A DNA stretch of 64,000 nucleotides from Candidatus Poribacteria bacterium WGA-3G. GTDB taxonomy: Bacteria > Poribacteria > WGA-4E > WGA-3G. The DNA lies in contig ASZN01000005.1 in the NCBI GenBank assembly GCA_000406005.1, forward strand, positions 104,167 through 168,166, in the 5' to 3' direction. The notes under the pieces were generated by a model. The model was not told where the DNA came from and searched no databases. It saw only the letters and a program-made list of their open reading frames with translations. Shown here in pieces: positions 8,089 to 17,432 of this stretch. Every line of letters starts with the position of its first letter. Within the stretch, counting starts at the first letter, position 1. The position numbers and the translations under genes were made by a program.

Positions 8089-8520
8089 ATGCTTTCTGAG
8101 CGTATTTCTGGTTCCCAACGTCAGCAGGTGCGCGAGCGTGCCAAAGGATTTTGCGAATATTGTCGGGCACCTGATAGCTTTACTACCTCTCCTTTTCACT
8201 GTGAACACATCATTCCTCGAAAAGTGAGTGGCCAAAACGCGTTAAATAATTTGGCATGGGCGTGTCCGTGGTGCAACAATCATAAACACGCCAAAACACA
8301 TGCTCGCGATCCACAGACAGAGCAACGTGTTCCACTCTTTAATCCACGCCTGAAAAGATGGCACCGCCATTTTAAGTGGAGTGATGACCTTCTATCTATT
8401 ATTGGACTCACGCGGACGGGTAGAGCAACGGTTGAGGCGTTGAATATGAATCGATTTGAACAGGTAAATCTGAGGAGAGCGTTGAGGGGCTCGGGTGAGC
8501 ACCTGCCAAACGTTGATTAA
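8089..8520 (+). CDS. HNH endonuclease
   Basis: A 143-residue protein with a clear HNH core: CEYC (Cys22, Cys25), CEHIIPR (the first His of the motif near residue 40), LNNLAWACPWCNNHK (Asn and His positions, with structural Cys59 and Cys62). The four cysteines suggest a zinc-stabilised beta-beta-alpha-metal nuclease. It is expressed with the hypothetical protein just upstream. Such stand-alone HNH proteins are common and their biological target is usually unknown. Confidence 0.88.
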   Translation: MLSERISGSQRQQVRERAKGFCEYCRAPDSFTTSPFHCEHIIPRKVSGQNALNNLAWACPWCNNHKHAKTHARDPQTEQRVPLFNPRLKRWHRHFKWSDDLLSIIGLTRTGRATVEALNMNRFEQVNLRRALRGSGEHLPNVD

Positions 8521-8546
8521 CAGGTTAAGCAATTGAGCAGTAGGTT

Positions 8547-9314
8547 ATGAAAATTCAACTCTTAGCACATCGAGGCGGGATGGGGCGCGCACCAGAAAAC
8601 ACCCTCGCCTCCTTCAAGCAGGCGTTGGCAGACGGTGCCGATGGATATGAGTTTGATGTCTGTCTCACCAAAGATAAACAACCGGTGTTAATCCATATCG
8701 ACTTCAATAGAACCGATATAGGTAAACCCACAGGATGCCCAACGCCACTCAGCGAACTGAAATGGAAAGATGTTCAGCAATTAACAGTGAATAACTCGGA
8801 TGAACCGGTGGCACACCTTGATGATGCACTCCAATTCACACGCGAGCACCAGATGCCTTGTTTTATCGAACCAAAATTGGATACACCGGAATTGCTACCT
8901 ATCATCGTCGAACGGGTGCGCCATTTCGAGGTTGTCCACCTCACCAGCATTCTTACCTTTTACTTCCGAAGACATCTACTCGTTGCGGCAAAACGTTTAG
9001 AGCCAAAATTACAGACGAGTGCGATTCTCATCAACCCGATGGCGAATTTCCTTAAGGCAGCCGCCACGATTGATGCAAGCCGAATCATCATCGGATGGAC
9101 AGGCATTAATCACTTTCAACTCTATAACGCTTTCACGCGCACTGTTACACGTCAGATTGAACAGCTTCGGGCAAACCAGATTGTCGTAGAAGCCGGTTTT
9201 ATCCAGACGGCAAAGGATGTCGATTGGGCGGTATCCGCACATAAGGCAGGCGGCGTTGACGGACTGTGGGTAGATGATGTGCCTTATATCAGACGCTGCC
9301 TCCAGGAGATTTAA
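8547..9314 (+). CDS. Glycerophosphodiester phosphodiesterase
   Basis: A 255-residue GDPD-family TIM barrel. Family motifs are in order: HRG (residues 8-10), PENT (16-19), Glu35-x-Asp37, the catalytic-type His50, and FIEPK. It should hydrolyse glycerophosphodiesters to glycerol-3-phosphate and an alcohol. There is no signal peptide, so it is cytoplasmic. The next gene starts 26 bp downstream on the same strand. Confidence 0.88.
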   Translation: MKIQLLAHRGGMGRAPENTLASFKQALADGADGYEFDVCLTKDKQPVLIHIDFNRTDIGKPTGCPTPLSELKWKDVQQLTVNNSDEPVAHLDDALQFTREHQMPCFIEPKLDTPELLPIIVERVRHFEVVHLTSILTFYFRRHLLVAAKRLEPKLQTSAILINPMANFLKAAATIDASRIIIGWTGINHFQLYNAFTRTVTRQIEQLRANQIVVEAGFIQTAKDVDWAVSAHKAGGVDGLWVDDVPYIRRCLQEI

Positions 9315-9340
9315 CCGTATTCTACGAAAAATACAAAATC

Positions 9341-10615
9341 ATGAACATCACTGTCTGCAACCCTTTGTTAAGAACGCCTCTCTCTCTTATCGTTGACGAT
9401 TCGTGTCCCGTGATTAATCTTACCTACTCCTGGATACAGCAACGACACGCTTGGAAAGCACGCCATCAACCCGGTGTGCCGCCTGACCGCTGGGAAGGAG
9501 ATGCCGCACAATTCAAGAAAGTCCCACCGACAATCCCTGCAGATTTTGCGGCAGAGTGGGCAGAATGGTGTTGGGAAAACGGTGTGAAAGGTAAATTCAG
9601 TCTTATCCCGTATCCTGCTGGGATGGGACGCGTGGATGAAGGATTCCCAGATTTTCCAACAGTAGAATATCAGGCATGGATACGAGTTTACCGCGAACTT
9701 ATATGGCCCAGTTTCGATTTGACCCCCGAAATGCTCACGCATACGGCTGTTGTTGATCTGGAAACGTTCACGCTCACCGAGGAATGGGAGCAGGTGGAAT
9801 GGGTGGACCCACCCGTTGATGATAGACTCACAGACTACATCATCACAGCGATGGAGATGCTCGATAATGTCGGCATTCCGTGTGAAGGTGTCACGAGTCC
9901 GGGTGCGTTCGGGAAACGCCAAGAGGCGGCATACGCGAAAGCCGTCCTTACTGCCTCTCAGCAGGTCAATAACAACCCACGTCCCTTCTATTTCCTGTGG
10001 TTGAAGCATGATGAATTGCCTGATGTACCTATCTGGTATGCTGAAAAGGAAAACGGTATCGCAATCGCCAGTATTGTGTCGTGTGCCGGCGACTGGTTCG
10101 GCGGCTGGACAGGCTACGATTTAGGGAACGCTGATCGATTCATCACGGAAGATGGACAAGGCGGCCGCTTACCACCCGTCCTTGAAAAAGAACTTCCCTG
10201 TGTTCTCGTCGGACATTGGCCCGGATTCTATTTCAACGGTGAAAAATTGGGGTTTGATATATTGAAGACCGTCAAAGCACGGCTCGACGATTACGATCCG
10301 GACGGCACCAAAACGCTCTGGATGAAAACCTCGGAAATCGGACACTATTGGATGGCACGCCAGCTCACTGACATCGTAGTAGGCAGACTCCGTTCTGCCG
10401 TAACCACAGTTTACCTTTCTACCCAATTCCCGACAGCGAACTTTACTTTGGCTGTTGATGCACCGATACGCCACATTCAAGTCAACGGATGGGACTTGCG
10501 CGAAGTGCATTCCCGACGCGATTTTCAGAGCAATACATTTCTCTGTGAGGGTAAGCAAACCTTCGTCGCTTTCGATTTAGAAATTGGCGAAACAGAATTG
10601 ACGCTCACGGTATGA
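9341..10615 (+). CDS. Hypothetical protein, possible polysaccharide-deacetylase-like fold
   Basis: A 424-residue soluble protein without signal peptide. The N-terminal segment LIVDDSCPVINLTYSW places an Asp-Asp pair on an early strand, as in carbohydrate deacetylase/GH57-like barrels, and the C-terminal 80 residues look like a beta-sandwich. I cannot assign an activity. The gene overlaps the convergent SDR gene by 11 bp. Its position after GDPD suggests a role in small-molecule or glycan catabolism. Confidence 0.7.
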   Translation: MNITVCNPLLRTPLSLIVDDSCPVINLTYSWIQQRHAWKARHQPGVPPDRWEGDAAQFKKVPPTIPADFAAEWAEWCWENGVKGKFSLIPYPAGMGRVDEGFPDFPTVEYQAWIRVYRELIWPSFDLTPEMLTHTAVVDLETFTLTEEWEQVEWVDPPVDDRLTDYIITAMEMLDNVGIPCEGVTSPGAFGKRQEAAYAKAVLTASQQVNNNPRPFYFLWLKHDELPDVPIWYAEKENGIAIASIVSCAGDWFGGWTGYDLGNADRFITEDGQGGRLPPVLEKELPCVLVGHWPGFYFNGEKLGFDILKTVKARLDDYDPDGTKTLWMKTSEIGHYWMARQLTDIVVGRLRSAVTTVYLSTQFPTANFTLAVDAPIRHIQVNGWDLREVHSRRDFQSNTFLCEGKQTFVAFDLEIGETELTLTV

Positions 10616-11354
10616 GGATACGTCCACCACTGGCAATAACAGTCGAACCTGTCATATAACTCGATTCTTCGCTCAGAAGGAACGCAATTACATCTGCCAT
10701 CTCTTCTGGTTCGCCAAGCCTGCCGAGTGGCGTTGTAGACCGCAGCTGCTCTACCATTTCCGTTGAGACTTCACCTAACATATCCGTGGCAATCGCGCCC
10801 GGTGCAACCGAATTAATACGGATGTTGTGTGCCGCAAGCGGTCCGCAACACGATTTCGTCAGTGAGATCACCCCGGCTTTCGCTGCCGCGTAGGGCAACT
10901 GATTTGGACGGACTGCCAGTGCAGCAATCGACGATACATTGACGATACGTCCAAACTGCTGTTCAATCATTCCGTGTTTAACTGCCCACAGCACATTGAA
11001 GGGGCCCGTCAGGTTAATCGCGACGATCCGATCCCAATGTTCGGGTGTCAGTTCCTCAAACGTCATATCACCGACATCGCCTGCGTTGTTCACCAACAGT
11101 TCAATTGTCCCGAGTTCCTCTCTCACCGTCGCGACCATTCCGTTCACAGCATCTCTATCGGCGATATCCGCTTGCACAGGCATCGCTTTCTGTCCGATGT
11201 CGCGAATCTGTTCACAGACCGCTTCCGCTTTATCAACCGCGCGCGAATAGTGTACAGCAACGGTTGCACCTTCACCAGCGAGTTTCAGTGCTGTCGCCTT
11301 CCCGATGCCGCGGCTCCCACCGGTTACCAATGCTACCTTACCCTCAAATTTCAT
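10605..11354 (-). CDS. Classical short-chain dehydrogenase (FabG-like)
   Basis: A 249-residue classical SDR with every signature present: TGGSRGIG (11-18), NNAG (89-92), catalytic Ser142, Tyr155 and Lys159 (YAAAK). The family reduces 3-oxoacyl-ACP or various ketones/alcohols with NAD(P)H. With no fatty-acid genes nearby, a catabolic dehydrogenase is as likely as FabG. It converges with the gene ending at 10615. Confidence 0.88.
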   Translation of the reverse strand: MKFEGKVALVTGGSRGIGKATALKLAGEGATVAVHYSRAVDKAEAVCEQIRDIGQKAMPVQADIADRDAVNGMVATVREELGTIELLVNNAGDVGDMTFEELTPEHWDRIVAINLTGPFNVLWAVKHGMIEQQFGRIVNVSSIAALAVRPNQLPYAAAKAGVISLTKSCCGPLAAHNIRINSVAPGAIATDMLGEVSTEMVEQLRSTTPLGRLGEPEEMADVIAFLLSEESSYMTGSTVIASGGRILIP

Positions 11355-11455
11355 TTTTTATCTATGGTCTCCTGGGCTGCGCGCACTTCGTTTCGCGCAG
11401 ATTTCTGGTTAAAATCAACGATATCTTAGAATTTGTACAGATGATCAAAACTTGC

Positions 11456-12361
11456 TTACAAGAGTGCCGCCAACTGCTCCCACACGTCTTCTGGAATTGG
11501 TGTCGTGGCAGCAGTGAAGTTCTGATCTACCTCTGAGGCATTCTTAGAACCCGTTAAACTCATCGCAATCCTCGGTTGACGGAAACAGAATTGAATGGCA
11601 AGATTCAGGACGTTCAGGTTGTTGTCCTTTGCCCACTCCCAAAGCCGATGTGCTCTTTCGGCATCAGAAGTGCCTAAGTGTGCGCTGCTGGCTGATACAT
11701 CCGGTTCAACTCCTGAAAGCAATCCCATTGCAATCGGACTGCCGTTAATAACACCGATGTCGTTTTCAGCGGCAAAAGGTAACAGCCATTCATTCGCAGT
11801 TTGACTCAGGAGTGTATAATCCAAGTACGTTAGGATAACATCAACGACACCCGTTTCGATGGCGATCTTGTGGAATTCGTGTTGGCGCACGCCGAGTCCG
11901 ATAAACTTAATCAACCCTTCCTCGCGCATCCGTTGGAGTTCATCCAACGCACCACCTTTTGCCACGACAGGGTCCATGCTGTCCGGGTCATGCACTAAGC
12001 AGACATCGAGATAGTCCGTATTTAGCAAACGGAGACTATTCTCAACGCTTCGGCGAGTGCCTGCGGCACTGTAATCACCGCGCCACTCAGGGTGTGTCCC
12101 CGTTTTTGTGGCGAGGTAAATCTTCTCCCGCCAGTTTCCATCGGCGAAGGCGAGTCCGACCCGTCTTTCGCTTTCACCGTAGAGCGGTGAGGTATCCAGA
12201 TAATTGATTCCGAGATCAATTGCTCGGTGCACCGCCTCGATGGCATCATCGTCGGTGACATCGCCTCTGCCGAGTCCTGCACCTCCCATACCGAGGCATG
12301 TAACCTCTAATTCCGTGCGTCCTAAGCGTCGCCGTGGCAACGGATTTGCTTGTATTGACAT
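11456..12361 (-). CDS. Aldo/keto reductase
   Basis: A 301-residue (beta/alpha)8 oxidoreductase of the D-threo-aldose 1-dehydrogenase-like branch. The tetrad is visible: Asp and Tyr in LDTSPLYG, Lys in ATKTG, His in LVHDPD. It uses NAD(P)H with sugar aldehydes or related carbonyls. It lies on the minus strand upstream of the SDR and downstream of a cupin gene. A shared catabolic unit with these and with the TIM-barrel isomerase at 13163 is plausible but unproven. Confidence 0.87.
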   Translation of the reverse strand: MSIQANPLPRRRLGRTELEVTCLGMGGAGLGRGDVTDDDAIEAVHRAIDLGINYLDTSPLYGESERRVGLAFADGNWREKIYLATKTGTHPEWRGDYSAAGTRRSVENSLRLLNTDYLDVCLVHDPDSMDPVVAKGGALDELQRMREEGLIKFIGLGVRQHEFHKIAIETGVVDVILTYLDYTLLSQTANEWLLPFAAENDIGVINGSPIAMGLLSGVEPDVSASSAHLGTSDAERAHRLWEWAKDNNLNVLNLAIQFCFRQPRIAMSLTGSKNASEVDQNFTAATTPIPEDVWEQLAALL

Positions 12362-12485
12362 GGTTTACTTCCTTTAGCGAAAATTAAAAAAAAACAAAAG
12401 CGCGTAGCTTGGAACGTAGTGGAAAGCGGATATACGGTGAAGCACTTTTTTGTTATAACCTTTCTGACCGAACCGCAAGGAAAAA

Positions 12486-12851
12486 TTAAAAAACTCGATG
12501 TAGATGCCCACGGCGAGCATCGGGATGAATCACGCTCACCCACTGCACGCCTTTCACAACATCGTCTGGGATATGTCCATGCTCAACGCCTTTCGGTGTG
12601 ATGACCATATCTCCGGGACCGATACGATAGGATTCGGATTGACCCTCCGCCGTGCGTAATGTCACGGTTGTTGTACCTTCCGTGAAATACCAATACTCAT
12701 CGAAATCGTGGTAGTGAAGTTCGGTTGGGTTTTCTTTGGAAACAGCGAAAGCCCCAATTGTTGTCATATCTGGGGTATCCAAGATTTTTCCGAGCGCGTC
12801 ATTAACGCGCGCTCCCTTACCGAGCCGAATAACACAAAGATTCGTATCCAT
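12486..12851 (-). CDS. Single-domain cupin protein
   Basis: A 121-residue cupin. Motif 1 is HYHDFDEYWYF, giving His, His and Glu metal ligands. Motif 2 is PGDMVITPKGVEHGH, giving the third His. It probably binds a divalent metal and a sugar or small carboxylate; whether it is an isomerase, dioxygenase or sensor cannot be read from the sequence. It begins at 12851, next to a region of tandem repeats. Confidence 0.82.
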   Translation of the reverse strand: MDTNLCVIRLGKGARVNDALGKILDTPDMTTIGAFAVSKENPTELHYHDFDEYWYFTEGTTTVTLRTAEGQSESYRIGPGDMVITPKGVEHGHIPDDVVKGVQWVSVIHPDARRGHLHRVF

Positions 12852-12865
12852 CTCGTTTCTCCGTC

Positions 12866-13078
12866 GTCTGTGGTCGAAGAACGGGCAATGAATTGCCCTA
12901 CTACAAACTGGGTTTATTCACAATTTCAAACTTGATAGAACAGTAGTCCCTAATGTATCTGCGGTGTACTCACCGAAGTGGGAAGTGGATTATCGCACGT
13001 CTGTGGTCGAAGAACGGGCAATGAATTGCCCTACTACAAACTGGGTTTATTCACAATTTCAAACTTGATAGAACAGTA
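12866..13078. repeat. 81-bp direct repeat, period 132, with GGGCAA-TTGCCC hairpin
   Basis: Two copies at 12866-12946 and 12998-13078 appear identical over 81 bp. Each contains the perfect hairpin GGGCAA-tgaa-TTGCCC (first copy 12884-12899). The repeats fill most of the 311-bp gap between the cupin and the TIM-barrel gene, and no gene is visible there. The remainder (13079-13162) holds a degenerate GGCGGGGTT...ACCCC palindrome. Confidence 0.85.
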
Positions 13079-13162
13079 ATCCGTATAGGTGCGTCAGGCG
13101 GGGTTCCAAACCCTAAAAAACACCCCAGCAAAAACCCTGCATTGGGTATGCGTAAGTTCTGA

Positions 13163-13924
13163 TTAAATAACGCCGATGTCTTTCAGGTGTTGCAGCGAAT
13201 CTGCGACGCGTGCTTTGGCACCGGCTTCGTCAAGGTTTTCGCCTTCGACACCCTCTAATTCCATAGTAAAGGGTCCGTAGAAACCCGCATCGTTGAGTAT
13301 TTGGAAGACCGCTTTGAAGTCAACCACACCTACACCGAGCGTCGGGAAATTCCATGTCCGATAGCCACCATTTGTATCCTTAAGATGAACCGCACCGACG
13401 TAGGGAATAACTTTCTGGACTTCGCCAACAGCCGTCACATTGTGGTTATAATAATAGACGTTTCCTGTGTCGAAATTAACACAGATATTCGGGTGGTTAA
13501 CGGCTTGCATCGTCTCAAGTGCGATGTCGCCGTTGTGTATCAAATCTGGATGTGTTTCCAGACAGACCTTAACCCCACCAGGCGCGGCGTTCTCTCCGAT
13601 TGCGCGGAGCCGATCATAAACAGCGTTTTTGTCTGCATCACCGGCATTAACGCTGACAAAGATGATCTTCACACCCATCTTATCGGCAATCTCCAACATC
13701 GGTTGGAAATCTGAGACAGCCGTTTCGGACTGTATGTCGCATCTGCCGAGCAGGCTGGTAGCGGTGAGTCCGTGTGCTTTCAGTTCTGACTGGACCGCGT
13801 CAACGGATTCAACCGAAGGCACACCGATTTCCACATTCGTTAGACCGATTTCTGCCAAATGGCTATACGCACCCTCATGAAACTGCCGATAACTCCCTAA
13901 ATTACAAGCAATAATATTTTCCAT
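13163..13924 (-). CDS. Sugar phosphate isomerase/epimerase (xylose isomerase-like TIM barrel)
   Basis: A 253-residue AP-endonuclease-2/xylose-isomerase-like barrel. Candidate metal ligands are Glu in CLETHPD, Asp in NFDTGN, His in AVHLKDT, and Glu near the end in FTMELEG. Family members isomerise or epimerise sugars and inositols. It is encoded alone between two repeat-rich gaps, near aldo-keto reductase, SDR and cupin genes that could act on the same class of substrate. Confidence 0.85.
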   Translation of the reverse strand: MENIIACNLGSYRQFHEGAYSHLAEIGLTNVEIGVPSVESVDAVQSELKAHGLTATSLLGRCDIQSETAVSDFQPMLEIADKMGVKIIFVSVNAGDADKNAVYDRLRAIGENAAPGGVKVCLETHPDLIHNGDIALETMQAVNHPNICVNFDTGNVYYYNHNVTAVGEVQKVIPYVGAVHLKDTNGGYRTWNFPTLGVGVVDFKAVFQILNDAGFYGPFTMELEGVEGENLDEAGAKARVADSLQHLKDIGVI

Positions 13925-13925
13925 A

Positions 13926-14096
13926 TTTTAAATTTTCCTTGCGGTTGGGGCAAGTGGGTTTGGAGTTTTGATGTTCTTCTCCGTATACCCGCTTTCCACT
14001 TCGTTTCAAGCTGCTTTTTTAAATTTTCCTTGCGGTTGGGGCAAGTGGGTTTAGAGTTTTGGTGTTCTTTTCCGTATACCCGCTTTCCACTTCGTT
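13926..14096. repeat. 80-bp tandem repeat, period 91
   Basis: Copies at 13926-14005 and 14017-14096 differ at a few positions. Both contain CTTGCGGTTGGGGCAAGTGGG and end CCGTATACCCGCTTTCCACTTCGTT. The reverse complement of this last motif recurs at about 12416-12440, so the unit is dispersed. No coding function is apparent. Confidence 0.8.
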
Positions 14097-14124
14097 GTGC
14101 TTTACTGCAAGGCATAATTAAAAA

Positions 14125-15132
14125 TCACGGAATCTTCCGTAGTACAGTGTTACTCAATAGAATTTCAATCCCTAAAAGTAGTATGGTGGGTATCAAGAAA
14201 TATCCCACCAACTCTTTGCGAACGACGGTGTTGATTGTCTCGAATTTCGTCTTTTCAAATCTATCAATTTCCGCATAAATCTGCTTCAACGATTCCGTAT
14301 CTGTAGCACGAAAATAAATGCCACCTGTTGTGTTAGCAATCTGTTTTAGCGTCCCCTCGTCGAGATAGGTTAGAACCTCTCGGTATCGCTTGCCGAACGT
14401 CGTATCGGCATAAGGGATACGCGCCCCACCTTCTTTTCCCATACCGATGGTATAAACCTTAATCCCGTCAGATGCTGCAAGCGATGCTGCCGTTTCGGGT
14501 GCGATACTTCCAGCGTTATTTTCGCCATCAGTTAAAAGGATAACAATCTTGGTTTTCGATGCTAAGGCGCGTAGCCGATGCGTGGCTGTCGCGAGTGCGT
14601 CACCGATAGCCGTTCCATCCTCTAATTGTCCAATCTCTACATCGCTGAGGAGTTCCGCCAGCACTGCATAATCTAAGGTGAGTGGGCAGAGCGTGAAACT
14701 TTCACCCGCAAAGATAACCACTCCGATACGATCGTTTTCGCGATGTGCAAGAAACGCCTTGATAACCGATTTCGCGGTTTGGATACGGTTTGACCCTGCA
14801 AAATCCTCCGCACGCATGCTTTCTGAGATGTCAAGCACTAAGAGAATGTCGATACCCTGCGCGATACTGTGCTCACGGCTTTGCGAAAGTTGTGGACGAG
14901 CGAGCGTGATGATGAGCAGCGAGAGAACAATGAACCTCAGGACCTTCAATAACGGCATCGCTTTGACCGAGAGGGCTTGCCGCATCTTCTGAACGCCTGC
15001 TGCGAATCCATGGTTAAAGTCAGAGAAACGGATAACAGGGAGGCGTGTCCTTCTCGGCAGCTGTCGCCATACGATGAGCATCAATGGGATTACAATGAGC
15101 AAAATTAAGAAAATCGGAGATGCTAATTGCAT
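14125..15132 (-). CDS. BatA-like VWA-domain membrane protein
   Basis: A 335-residue protein with N-terminal membrane helices (about residues 5-21 and 64-80), a von Willebrand A domain with MIDAS motif Asp101-x-Ser103-x-Ser105 (DISES), and a C-terminal membrane helix. This matches the aerotolerance BatA/BatB architecture. ATG 15132 is preferred to an upstream in-frame start because it avoids overlap with the preceding gene and begins directly at the membrane segment. A MoxR partner is not in the window. The large DUF4175-like protein at 21885 belongs to a family often associated with Bat genes. Confidence 0.85.
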   Translation of the reverse strand: MQLASPIFLILLIVIPLMLIVWRQLPRRTRLPVIRFSDFNHGFAAGVQKMRQALSVKAMPLLKVLRFIVLSLLIITLARPQLSQSREHSIAQGIDILLVLDISESMRAEDFAGSNRIQTAKSVIKAFLAHRENDRIGVVIFAGESFTLCPLTLDYAVLAELLSDVEIGQLEDGTAIGDALATATHRLRALASKTKIVILLTDGENNAGSIAPETAASLAASDGIKVYTIGMGKEGGARIPYADTTFGKRYREVLTYLDEGTLKQIANTTGGIYFRATDTESLKQIYAEIDRFEKTKFETINTVVRKELVGYFLIPTILLLGIEILLSNTVLRKIP

Positions 15133-15137
15133 ACTCA

Positions 15138-16298
15138 CTAAACCCTTTTTGTTCGGGATCCCCACTCGTTACCAGGGAGTACGGACGTGTTTCGACGCGA
15201 ACCTTGCTGTCGCATTAGACTGAGCCCACATAGCACACAAATCCCGATCCCGACAGTGTTGACAACAAGAAACGTTATCCAGTCAATATACGGCAGCGAT
15301 GTCGCCATAAAATATAGCATATAACCGAAGATCGATGCCAGCGGTCTCAAACGACCTGAAAAGAGGGTACTACCGAGCGTAAGAAAAATCGCCGTTTTAC
15401 CACAGAGTGCTAACGGTAGTAGGAGCGCCAACGCCAGCAACATAAACGGAACGCCAACGATTGAAACCGTCAGAAACGCAAGAATCAACGGTATCACAGC
15501 CAACATCAGGAGACTGAAGAGTGTACTTCCAATGGGTCGATGTGCGAACAGTGTACTCACGGCGTTTACCGGCTTCGGAAATACAGCGGCTATCAGCAGG
15601 TACATGATAAGTAGAAGCGCGAACCGAATGATTGTAAATTGTAAACCCGTTACTTTATCGGTTGCCCAAATGCTGCTATACGGGTGCATCACAAGTTTCA
15701 CGACAGCAGGCACTATCTGCCAACGGTTGCTCACCTGAAGATGCGTTATGCGTTCTATATTTCCGGTGACCTGTCCACCAATAAGATGGAGTGTTCCGTT
15801 CACCTGTGCGCCTGATCCGAGCTCAACATCTCCACCGAGGACCAGGACGTTCCCTGTAACGCGCCCGTGTAGTTTCGCGTTCCCAGCGATTATGACGAGG
15901 GTCGTTACGACTGCATCTGGTGCTAATTCATAGTTGTTAACAACCTTGAAAATCCGCTGCGTTTTTTCCCACGCTGTGTGGGTTTCTTCAATAGTTTCGC
16001 CGTTTTCCGAGTTTGCTACTTCAGTCTGCTGTGTCAGATTGTTGGGTGCCTTTTCCAGAGTCTGTTCTGGATGCTCAGCACTCTCTACACGGTTAGCTTC
16101 TTGCGTTGAAGGGTTCGGTTCGGTTTTGGGTACACTTGCGTCTTGTGCTTCTGAACCTTGTGCGAGAAGCGTGTTGTACCCAGAGCTGATTTGTCGTCGC
16201 TGCACATCGTTGTGCTGATGTTCCAACGCTACAGATTGTCCGAACAAGCACATCACGCCAAAACCCAAAATTAAAAAGATAAGTACGATTCCTTTCAT
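15138..16298 (-). CDS. Membrane protein with bactofilin-like beta segment
   Basis: A 386-residue protein. It has a signal peptide (1-25), a low-complexity polar region (30-110), then a short repetitive beta segment (GNAKLHGRVTGNVLVLGG, then GSGAQVNGTLHLIGG) typical of polymer-forming bactofilin-like domains, then four to five membrane helices in the C-terminal half. It ends 5 bp before the BatA-like gene and is presumably co-transcribed with it. Its function is unknown; it is possibly an envelope structural protein. Confidence 0.75.
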   Translation of the reverse strand: MKGIVLIFLILGFGVMCLFGQSVALEHQHNDVQRRQISSGYNTLLAQGSEAQDASVPKTEPNPSTQEANRVESAEHPEQTLEKAPNNLTQQTEVANSENGETIEETHTAWEKTQRIFKVVNNYELAPDAVVTTLVIIAGNAKLHGRVTGNVLVLGGDVELGSGAQVNGTLHLIGGQVTGNIERITHLQVSNRWQIVPAVVKLVMHPYSSIWATDKVTGLQFTIIRFALLLIMYLLIAAVFPKPVNAVSTLFAHRPIGSTLFSLLMLAVIPLILAFLTVSIVGVPFMLLALALLLPLALCGKTAIFLTLGSTLFSGRLRPLASIFGYMLYFMATSLPYIDWITFLVVNTVGIGICVLCGLSLMRQQGSRRNTSVLPGNEWGSRTKRV

Positions 16299-16418
16299 AT
16301 TTTCCTACGCTTTGTATTTGATGAATGTATAAGAGTATTATAGACAAATATTTCTCTTATGTCAACATAATATAAAGTATCGAAGGACTGAATCCTGCTG
16401 AAAATTACATTTTTCCGC

Positions 16419-16447
16419 TTGACATATACCTGTGAATCTGATACGAT
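16419..16447 (+). promoter_or_regulatory. Strong sigma-70-type promoter
   Basis: TTGACA, 17 bp, TACGAT, the best promoter match noticed. Transcription would start near 16454, giving a leader of about 150 nt before the LamG gene. That leader contains the hairpin at 16511-16531. Confidence 0.6.
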
Positions 16448-16510
16448 AAATATATCGGCATTGTAAGCGTTTTATCTTATAATCGCTTTCGCATAACTTT
16501 GCGGAGGTTT

Positions 16511-16531
16511 CCCCCATGCTTTAGCTGGGGG
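16511..16531 (+). promoter_or_regulatory. Stable hairpin in the LamG-gene leader
   Basis: CCCCCA-t-GCT-tt-AGC-TGGGGG folds into a 9-bp stem with one bulged T. There is no T-tract, so it is not a typical terminator. The GCTTTAGC-centred shape resembles hairpins at the ends of IS200/IS605 elements, so it could be either a 5'-leader regulator or an insertion-element footprint. Confidence 0.4.
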
Positions 16532-16607
16532 TCTATCACGTCTTTAGGTAAATCGCTTGGATTTGTTAGTAAGGACTTGGGGTGTATATTACCCACAGGA
16601 GGTCACA

Positions 16608-17432
16608 ATGAATTTCAGTTATATTTTCTCTGCAAGGTTTGGACTTTTGAGCATTGTACTGATGTGTCTCTTTTCTATTAGTATTCTATTTTTTTCTACT
16701 GCCTCAGCCGAAATTGATCCTGATAGCGTTGTCGGCGTATGGCTTTTTGATGAAGGCAAAGGTGACATCGCGACTGATGCCTCTGAAAACGGTTTAGATG
16801 GTGAGTTCAATGGTAAGCCAGAGTGGGTTGAGGGTAAATTTGGGATGGCACTTGAATTCGATGGTAAGTCCGCTTACGTTCAGATTCCAGCACATGAAAA
16901 CCCGAACGAAGCGATAACGGTCTCAGCTTGGGTGAAAAGTCCAAACGCAACTTGGAACCAACCCGGTTGGATTGTTGAAAAACGCCCCGCTTATATCATT
17001 CATCCCAATAGTGGCACAACAAATGTTGCGTGGCCAGTTTGTAACGGTGGGTGCTGGAATAAACCCGGAGGCTGGAATGATGGTAATGTTGGCACCGATG
17101 ATATTACCGAATGGCACATGTACACTACCACTTTTGATAGTAATACAGGTGAATGGTACATCTATATTGATGCCGAAGAAGAGAGTGCCTTGGATTTGGC
17201 TAAAAACCCTATTGACGCTGATAGTGGACCCGTCAATATCGGATTTGATGACTGTTGCGGCGGCACACGATTTGGCGCAGGTGTTGTCGACGAAGTCGTA
17301 ATTCTCAGTGTCGCTTTGGAACAAGAGGAAATTGAAAAACTGTATAAGAACGGCCTTTATGCTGAAGTCTTGGCGGTCGAACCTGCCGATAAAATGACGA
17401 CTACCTGGGCGGATGTGAAGGTCAAGTATTAG
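16608..17432 (+). CDS. Secreted LamG/concanavalin-like domain protein
   Basis: A 274-residue protein starting at 16608 behind a very strong ribosome site (AGGAGG). It has a signal peptide (hydrophobic 8-33), then a LamG-type jelly roll beginning VVGVWLFDEGKG and containing ITVSAWVKSP, as in carbohydrate-binding or protein-binding LamG domains. The C-terminus ends AVEPADKMTTTW, a motif shared with the secreted protein at 27199-27948. It is probably exported and may bind glycans. Confidence 0.83.
   Translation: MNFSYIFSARFGLLSIVLMCLFSISILFFSTASAEIDPDSVVGVWLFDEGKGDIATDASENGLDGEFNGKPEWVEGKFGMALEFDGKSAYVQIPAHENPNEAITVSAWVKSPNATWNQPGWIVEKRPAYIIHPNSGTTNVAWPVCNGGCWNKPGGWNDGNVGTDDITEWHMYTTTFDSNTGEWYIYIDAEEESALDLAKNPIDADSGPVNIGFDDCCGGTRFGAGVVDEVVILSVALEQEEIEKLYKNGLYAEVLAVEPADKMTTTWADVKVKY

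Noticed and set aside
16511..16531. Hairpin as a terminator for the gene ending upstream
   Set aside because: There is no T-tract and the neighbouring upstream gene is transcribed in the other direction.
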